This document shows, in pieces, positions 57,412 through 64,000 of a DNA stretch of 64,000 nucleotides (its first letter is position 1; the number at the start of each line of letters is the position of its first letter). The position numbers were made by a program, and so were the translations under genes. Location of the stretch: positions 3,105,001 through 3,169,000 of the forward strand of contig JAGTTD010000015.1 in assembly GCA_018398585.1 (NCBI GenBank), read 5' to 3'. The stretch comes from Simmondsia chinensis. Lineage: Eukaryota; Streptophyta; Magnoliopsida; Caryophyllales; Simmondsiaceae. Below the pieces are notes generated by a model. The model ran no database searches. It was not told where the DNA came from and was given only the letters and a program-made list of their open reading frames with translations.

Positions 57412-57894
57412 TTTATATTTTAGAGAATAAATAAGCTTAGGTTATCTCTCTGTATTTTCTCTCTCTCAGTTTTTCTCATGTCCTTTATAATCTTCAAAAT
57501 GTTCTAAGGTGAGGTGCACCTGAATAATATTCTTGCTATTAGCTCAGATATGGCGACTTTATGAACAATGGCTCGATTCCTAGCTATTTTTTATATTACT
57601 CGAAAATTAAGTTACTTGGCATTTCCGAATAAGAGATACAGATTGTGATGTTTGTAAAGAAAGAGTTGTCCAACTTTGTGCATATTAGGAGGAGTATCTC
57701 GACCAGAGGGGAGTCACTTCGAAGTTTCTAGAATGCCTAAAGGGCATCCTATCCTAAATAGGCGAGATCCTCCCCTATTCTGGCTTAGGCGAGTTGGGGT
57801 ACTCTTCTTCGTGTTTTCATTCGACGTGACCTGTTATATACCGTCAGAATATGTCCTATTATAGTATTTCCAATTTAATATTTGATGTTGGGAA
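57412..57894. other. No gene seen; TAGGCGAG-containing GC-richer patch
   Basis: 57665-57810 is GC-richer than its neighbours and has 'aataggcgagatc' and 'cttaggcgagttg', words also found in the LTR-like remnant at 29560-29770. Confidence 0.4.
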
Positions 57895-58350
57895 AATTCC
57901 CAATAAAGCACAAATGGAAGGGTAAAATTAACAAAACAACATCAAAATAATATACCATAATTTACGTAGAAAACCTCTTTCAACTAGAGAGAAAAACCAT
58001 GGGACCCAAACAGTTGTCTTATCTACTATGAAATTTAAGAATTACAATATGTAATTATAACCTCAAACTCTATATATAACCATTATCAATCATCATCATT
58101 GTCGGACAGCGAGTTGCTAAACCTCTCAAAATGCAGTTGTTGCACAGTGAGCCATCAACCCTCTCAAAATGTAGTTTCTACACGGTGAGCCACCAATCCC
58201 CCTCAACGTAGCTTTGGAAAAAGAAGCTACAAAAACTCTCGTCAAGACACCGATCAATCAAAAGCTATCAAAAACATCTCTCTCCCCTTACACGGTTGCC
58301 CCCTAGGCACCCCTTTATAACACCCTTATTCTCTACGTCTTTTCCTCTCT
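57895..58350 (+). repeat. LTR-like repeat with short internal tandem units
   Basis: It contains 'tttacgtagaaaacctctt', a phrase common in plant LTRs, a TATA-like 'ctctatatataacc', and two tandem copies of a roughly 40-bp unit 'cctctcaaaatg(c/t)agtt' ... 'gtgagcca(t/c)caa' (58115-58196). Confidence 0.4.
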
Positions 58351-58787
58351 TTTTTTCTCACATCTCAAACTTCAATCCTCAATTTCTATTTATAATTGAG
58401 TTATCCAATTATAATCGCAATAAAATCTCACTTGGATTATGTAACTAAATCATATCAAATATCACAAAAATCAAATATAAATAAATTAATGAATATTAAT
58501 TTTAAGATAAATAATATACGAACATTTGATTACATATCAAATAATATAAATATGTTGAAGATTTATTATTTTTTAAAATTTAATTAATTTAATATTATTT
58601 TATAATTTAATAATTTTTTATCATATTGTTAACTATTTAATATTTTCACTGTCATCCAACATTATAGGAAGGGGAGACTAACTTTACGTAAGAAACTTTT
58701 CTTTTTTGCAACAATCCCATCATAGTTTTAAATTTGACACCAGTGTTTGAAAAAATTTAAGTAAAAATACTGTAAAGCAACATTTTT

Positions 58788-58945
58788 AGTGTCCAAGGGC
58801 TCTTGCTTAAGCAGGGTCTGTGAGTGAATGTACATAGTCTTCCCCCTCCAGGGGGCTACCCTGAAGAAAGACTGTTTTCGAGAACCCCCAATCTGAGGGG
58901 TGCAACATGAGGACTTCCCGAGAGGTCAACCATCTTGGTACTATT
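58788..58945 (-). mobile_element. 5S rRNA-headed SINE, 5'-truncated
   Basis: On the minus strand it begins in the 5S 3' part ('gggaagtcctcatgttgcac', then 'ccct', close to the true 5S end) and continues into the shared tail ('cagattgggggttctcg', 'agaccctgcttaagc'). Confidence 0.82.
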
Positions 58946-59057
58946 AGTCAAAATATAAAAATAGAAAATAAAATATCACAATAAATGGTTCACGAAACCT
59001 TAGATTTTAATTTTTCAAATATCAAAAACTGCAATAAGAATATCATAATCATAGCAT

Positions 59058-59236
59058 TAGGATAGGTGACTTCCTGGGAAGTCCTCATATTGCTAACCCT
59101 TTAAGGTTGGGGATCCTCAAAAACAACCTCTCGGTGGGGTTATACCCTAAAGGGGTAAGGCTGTGTACATCCAACTCTCCCAAACCCCGCTTATGCGGGA
59201 GCCCCTGAGGCACTGAATCTATTATTGTTGTTATAT
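59058..59236 (+). mobile_element. 5S rRNA-headed SINE, 5'-truncated
   Basis: Begins 'gcattaggataggtgacttc' (5S 3' third), then 'gggaagtcctcatattgcta', then the shared tail to 'ttattgttgtta'. Oriented opposite to the copy at 58788-58945, about 110 bp away. Confidence 0.85.
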
Positions 59237-59439
59237 ACCAGAGAAGCCCTAACTTATCAAGTGAATATTTGTCGCACACCTTTTTTAAGAGCTTGAAGTC
59301 TTGAGACTAGATCCTTTTATAACGGCTTTACTATGATGTGCTTCGTTAGCTCCCCCAACCCCTGCTGTTGTGATTAGTTTTCTTTGTATTTTATTTTTGT
59401 ATCACTCTTTGTTAAATTTTTTCACCAGGCCTTTAGGTT

Positions 59440-59615
59440 CGATTTACTGAGTTGGCATACATAAGATCTACATATGAGTTGAAGTGTGGTTTTAACTAAA
59501 ACCAATTGTATTAGGTGAAATAACTCACTAGATTTATATATTGACATCTTATCTCTTACAACTCCAATATAAAATTCAACTAGATACTCATATGTGGAGT
59601 ACTGAATATTCTTTA
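59440..59615 (+). repeat. Copy of the 14735/24180 dispersed repeat
   Basis: 'ctaaaaccaattgtattagg', 'tgaaataactcactagattt', 'atatattgacatcttatctc' and 'ttacaactccaatataaaat', in the order of the copy at 24180. Confidence 0.5.
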
Positions 59616-60279
59616 TTTCTTTATAGATTTTAATTCTGTAGATACTTTTATTGATACTTTTCATATAATGGTTTTTTTTTTTTTTCATTTTATACAGATT
59701 TTGTTGGTAAAGAGTGGCTATAACTTGCTATGGAATATTCTTTTGTTTATTTATTTATTTATTTACGTTATGTTGCTTTAGACACAAGTGGGTTGACAAC
59801 TTTGCTGAGCAACGATGGGATCCCATGGAATCTTCATAATTGTTAGTTAATTACTGTGTTGTCATGTTACAATCATAATTTTCATGTCACTGTTTCTAAT
59901 ACCACCTATTAAAATTACATATAAGATAACGAACCAAAAATGATAGAGTAGGGTATTATTCGGTTTGATTTCCTATCTACATCGTTTCCAACTATAGTAC
60001 ATTGGCTTACTCCCTTATTCCTAATCCATCCTATCCAATGGTGGTTGTAGCTAGCCCTAAAGCGTCGGTTGATTTTTTCCTATATTTATCATGTAATCCT
60101 GTTTTCTTGATCTTTTGTTTTATTTTTATCTCTATTTTGTTCCCTGCTTCTACATAGGTTGACTTAATTCTCGTTTGTATATGTTGTCTGTTTTATACTG
60201 CAACTTTGTTGTTGATTATCATGTAATACGGGTCAAAATAGGGTAAAAAGGGGACTAATATAAACACACTATAGATTCT
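59616..60279. other. No gene seen
   Basis: AT-rich, with T14 and (ttta)n runs. Nothing coding. Confidence 0.5.
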
Positions 60280-60545
60280 TCTAGTAGTTTCTAGCCTTCC
60301 CCATACTTTAGTATAAATAAGAGTAATAGATTAGGATAAGAGTTATGCTGAGCGTTATGTGGATGTATTTTCTCTCTCTCCTGCTAATGTTTTCTATATC
60401 TCCTCCCCTTTTATTTATATCTTTTCCCTTTTCTTTACTATCCTAATATAATTTTATATTGTAAATGTTTTACGAATTAAGTTGATACCGATTTAACTAA
60501 TTCGATTATGAAGCGTAACATCATGAATAAAGGCAAAGCAATGCA
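60280..60545 (+). repeat. LTR-like remnant related to 29355-29560
   Basis: TATA-like 'agtataaataagag' near 60311, then pyrimidine-rich 'cccttttctttactatcc' and 'taatataat', then 'cgattatgaagcgtaacatc'. The same order occurs on the minus strand at 29560-29355. Confidence 0.45.
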
Positions 60546-60927
60546 AATACACCAATAGTGTGCACCATAATACATCCGATAAGGTTCTCAACGTTGGATA
60601 TTCCGTGTGGGCTTATCCCAACTCAATATTGGACACTCTTTTTCTTTTTCTTTTTTTTTTTTTTAAATTTCTTTATTACGGAATCTCCTAGATTCCTGTT
60701 ACTTTCATGCATCAATCACTCAGTTAATTCCCTGTAATTTTATTTTGTAATTAACAAAATAAGTCCTCGAAAAAGTACCTGAGTTAATTCTCTACAGAAA
60801 CAAGAAACAGAAAAAAAAATAAAAAAAACAGAACAGTAAAGAATGAAAAAAAGGCAGAAAATATGAACTTAAATCCCCAGTCTAGTTACGTCTTATGATC
60901 AAAGCCAGACGAAAACATTCAGCTTTG

Positions 60928-61063
60928 TCCATTCGGAGGAAACAGCCTCTCTTCAGGGTACCCCCCTGAAGGGGGGAAGGCTGCGTACATCTACCCTCCC
61001 CAGACCTTGCTTTTGGCAGGAGTCCTTGGTGGCACTGGGTTTGTTGTTGTTGTTATTGTTGTA
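60928..61063 (+). repeat. RTE LINE / SINE 3' tail
   Basis: 'ggaggaaacagcctctcttc', 'ggaaggctgcgtacatctac', 'cagaccttgcttttggcagg', 'ggcactgggtttgttgttgt'. Only the shared 3' module remains, so LINE and SINE origin cannot be separated. Confidence 0.8.
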
Positions 61064-62139
61064 GACTATGGTCAATGTCTATAATGACAACTGAGTAATA
61101 TGTGTGTCAGTTTCGCACAACCAATCTCACATAAATAATTCAAATTTGCTACAATATCTTGTTATTGTTTGAGTGTTTTAGGAGTCCTAACTAAGTGATA
61201 TTTTTAAGCAAAAAATATTTGAAATGTTTACTATATTTGAGAAAAGAATAAAAAAATGCATGAGGCCAGTGTAAAAATAAAAAATAAAAAGTATCATATT
61301 TCGGAGAAAGAGTAATAATATGTTCCGAGAAAATAACAAGTGCAAATATGAAACTTTAAAACCCATTTTTCTTTTCTTTTCTTTTCTTTTTTTTCCTTCA
61401 ATAGCGTCAAGAGCACATTCTTTTGTTGAATGTGATGTACACCTGAAAACAATAATATATTTCTGACAAAAAAGAGAAGAGCGATGGATTAAAAAAAAGC
61501 GTATAAATATAACTAAAGTGTTCATTTTTGTATGAATAATACCATATTTTTGAATTTTTGACATGATTTCTTTCTTGTGCTAACAGTAAATATTATGCTA
61601 TATTGTTCTTAAACATAATACTCTTTTTTTCATAGGTAATTAAATATTGGCTAGTTCTGTCTTTCTCTGTTGTATGTTTTTATGTGGGCTGGCTCAGGCC
61701 TTGTTTTCGTGAATTTGCTTGTTTTATACCGTGTCACTCATTATTAAAAAAAAAAAAAAAGCATTAGTGATGAGGGAATTTGACCCAAGAACCTTTTGTC
61801 CTAGGCTCGCCTTCTGAAATATATATTATTTTTGTCCAAATTTTGTGATTAAACAAATATAAGAATTTTTTTTTTCCTCTTCTAGAATTGAGTTGTTTCT
61901 GTTATAAATTAAACTACAAAGATAAATAGTCTTACAATAATATCGGATCTGTTTAATATTGTTTTTATTCAAAGTATTTGGCTTTTTAAAAACTTAAAAC
62001 CATATTCTAAGAATAATTTTTCCAACGAAAATAAAAACCCAAAATAAAGAAAATCATGCAAAATTTAACTTTTAATTTCTAAAAAAATAAAAGAATACCA
62101 GCAAAAAATGAAACAGACCTTAGAAAACTCGATGCCAGT
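61064..62139. other. No gene seen; possible tRNA-like scrap at 61755-61825
   Basis: 61755-61825 (minus) reads 'gagcctaggac' and 'ttgggtcaaattccc' before a T/A run, suggestive of a decayed tRNA-derived SINE. The remainder is AT-rich with no gene. Confidence 0.4.
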
Positions 62140-62155
62140 AATCCTATTGCCTTAA

Positions 62156-62398
62156 CAACAACAGATCCAGTGCCTCAAGGGCTCCTGCATAAGCAGAGTC
62201 TGGGAGGGGTGGATGTACGTATCCTTAACCCTTCAGGGTATAACTATGCAGAGGGGCTGTTTTCGAGGACTCCCCAACCTTATAGTGTTGGCAACACGAG
62301 GACTTCCCAGGAGATCATCCATTCTGGTACTACTCTCGCTCAAGCACGCTTAACTTCAGAGTTCTAATGAGATTCGGTACCTTAGTGTCTGGTAAATG
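62156..62398 (-). mobile_element. 5S rRNA-headed SINE, full length, upstream of the protease gene
   Basis: On the minus strand the head is 5S-derived ('cattagaactctgaagttaa', 'gcgtgcttgagcgagag'), followed by 'cctcgtgttgccaacactat' and the shared tail ending 'ctggatctgttgttgtt'. Flanks 'aatcctattgccttaa' (62140-62155) and 'aatcctaatcatgttgcctt' (from 62399) are the same except for six bases. It ends about 160 bp from the protease TATA box. Confidence 0.88.
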
Positions 62399-62559
62399 AA
62401 TCCTAATCATGTTGCCTTAAACGGTTATTAAAACTGTCTAAGATTATGCCGAGTCAAAAAATATCCATATATGTAATTAGGTCAGCATGCATGGGTCTTA
62501 GTCAGAATATTTTTCAAGGCACGTAGGAAAAAGGCATGCCATAACATTATTTTTTTGCC

Positions 62560-62567
62560 TATAAAAT
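62560..62567 (+). promoter_or_regulatory. TATA box of the cysteine protease gene
   Basis: TATAAAAT 91 bp upstream of the ATG at 62658, in good position for a short leader. Confidence 0.65.
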
Positions 62568-62657
62568 GTCATCCATTTTCTTGCAAATTTTTGCACCCTA
62601 ATCAAAAAGCTTATTAAACACATAAAAAGCATATACTAAAATAATATTATAAGCTTC

Positions 62658-63096
62658 ATGGCGATGACAAGCCAACTTATGTGCTTGACAATTCTCTTTG
62701 TTTTCGGGTTTTGCGCTTCCCAAGCCTCGTCACGCCTTCTCAACTATGAGCCATCCATTGTCGAGAGACACGAGCAATGGATGGCTCAACATGGACGAGT
62801 CTATACAGACGAGATTGAGAAGGTGAGACGTTTTGAGATATTCAAAGAGAATGTTGAGCGCATTGAAGCTCTGAACCAAATGAATCGAGGATTTAAACTG
62901 GGTGTTAATGAGTTTGCTGATTTAACAAACGAGGAGTTTCGAGCTTCTCGTACTGGGTTTAAGAGGGAATCTTCCCAGTCCCTATTGGAACCAAAATCGA
63001 AATCTTTTAAGCATGAAAATTTTACTGCTATGTTGCCAGCAATGGATTGGAGAGTTAAAGGTGTTGTGACACCGATCAAAGACCAAGGAGATTGTG
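62658..63096 (+). CDS. Papain-like cysteine protease (C1A, SAG12 type), exon 1 only
   Basis: Secreted or vacuolar protease precursor, often senescence- or stress-induced in this subfamily. Exon 1 codes for 146 residues plus one base and ends at the GT donor 63097. A signal peptide (MAMTSQLMCLTILFVFGF...) is followed by the I29 inhibitory prodomain, with the spaced E-R-F-N-I residues (EKVRRFEIFKENVERI) and FKLGVNEFADLTNEEFR. The mature enzyme starts near LPAMDWRVKGVVTPIKDQG. The exon stops at DCG, just before the active-site Cys, a usual intron position for this subfamily. The catalytic Cys, His and Asn must be in exons beyond position 64000. The exact paralogue cannot be fixed from exon 1. 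Confidence 0.92.
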
Positions 63097-63781
63097 GTAA
63101 GGAATATCGAGTCGTCTTTTATTATTTATTTTCTATTTTGTTATAGATTGTATTTAAATTATGAAAACATTTCAAAGGCCTATGTCAAAAGTTGGTAATG
63201 ATGGACTTCCGTGATTTTGACACATGATAAGGCACAATTTATTTGGCCAAACATTTCTATTTGGTCAAAGTGTACTTTTTTTATCACCAATTGACAAACA
63301 ATCATATAATAGCATGTTAAGTGCTTAGGGATAATACCGGAGTTCTACTACTGCCAACGACGTGATTCGGGTTCGATCTTCACAAGGCTCAAATGTGGCC
63401 CCCCTTTAAGGGGATTTCATAGGGTTATCCCCTCCCCTCCCCGTCCTTATCATTGGAAAAAATAAAAAAAAGATATATATATAGGGTGATATTCTTATGA
63501 AAGCGTGAGAGTGTCGAATTCTGACCCTCCATTGTAATGGACGGCCAAAATTTGTTAGATATTAAAAAAATAACAATTTATGGCCTGTAACTCTTCACGG
63601 GGTAGAAAAAAAGAAGGGGTAAGGGAAGAAAATTATTTTTTTTTAATACTTAACAAATTTTAATCGTAAATTGTTATTTTTTCTTTTAAAGTCTAATAAA
63701 TCTTAGTCATTCATTACAATGGAGGGTCAGGATTCACCCCTTTCACACTCTTACCCTCTCATAAGAATGCTATCCTATATA

Positions 63782-63823
<42 letters not shown>

Positions 63824-64000
63824 TATTTTCTTTCAAAAACATTTGAAAAAAATACAATAGTTAATATAAAAGTAACTTACATATATCTCAATGTATCAAA
63901 AACTAGCCCAACTATATCTCTTTATCAAAAAATAACTCAACTCTAAGTTTTCTATCAAAAAATAATCCAAATCTATTTCTTAACCAAAAAATAATTCAAC
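63097..64000 (+). other. Intron 1 of the cysteine protease gene, runs off the window
   Basis: AT-rich, no acceptor followed by a CWAFS-like sequence is seen. A weak B-box-like 'gggttcgatct' at 63369 may mark a decayed tRNA-derived repeat. A MITE and a (TA)n run (63789-63821) lie inside. Confidence 0.7.
63484..63775. mobile_element. MITE with inverted ends in the protease intron
   Basis: The ends are inverted copies of about 60 bp: 'gggtgatattcttatgaaag' versus (inverted) 'ggatagcattcttatgagag', both followed by 'agagtgt' and then 'ctgaccctccattgtaatg'. 292 bp. The flanks are TA-rich so the target duplication cannot be read. Confidence 0.75.

Overview
The window is nuclear DNA of a dicot-type flowering plant. 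It is AT-rich, its coding genes carry GT-AG introns, and most of it is transposable-element remains. The species cannot be told from the sequence. A 5S rRNA-headed SINE family with an Au/TS-like body is present; I recall such SINEs from Theaceae (Ericales), but that is a weak pointer only.

Four protein-coding genes are supported. (1) A trichome birefringence-like (TBL, PC-esterase) gene on the minus strand at 18554-26744: four exons, 367 residues, both catalytic motifs present. (2) A UBA2-type two-RRM RNA-binding protein on the minus strand at 38994-40280: single coding exon, 428 residues, with a splice donor directly after the stop codon. (3) ATG7, the autophagy E1-like enzyme, on the minus strand at 44118-53073: fourteen exons, 712 residues, every junction in phase. 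(4) The first exon of a papain-like (C1A, SAG12-type) cysteine protease on the plus strand at 62658-63096; the rest lies beyond the window.

Layout. 1-1723: decayed Ty1/copia pol. 1941-11092: a 9-kb imperfect palindrome made of two inverted copies of a Ty3/gypsy (Athila-like) element that keeps gag and protease but has no reverse transcriptase, RNase H or integrase. 11099-15890: small DNA transposons and L1 LINE fragments. 15889-17370: a 5'-truncated RTE LINE inside a perfect 18-bp target duplication. 18554-26815: TBL gene and promoter, introns loaded with small transposons. 26935-38990: SINE, a foldback Mutator-like element, LTR remnants, local duplications. 38994-41285: UBA2 gene and a large inverted repeat at its 5' side. 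44118-53073: ATG7, whose 3.1-kb first intron holds a mitochondrial DNA insertion, a LINE tail and a small DNA transposon. 53074-62400: intergenic DNA with many SINE copies. 62560-64000: cysteine protease promoter, exon 1 and part of intron 1.

The most interesting system is a retrotransposon partnership. The RTE LINE and at least six 5S-headed SINE copies end in the same 3' module, finishing in (TTG)n. That is the arrangement expected if the SINE borrows the LINE's reverse transcriptase. The second notable theme is a set of Mutator-like miniature elements with exact 9- to 10-bp target duplications. One is packed with about twenty AACCGCG-type repeats; another is a foldback element with arms of about 385 bp.
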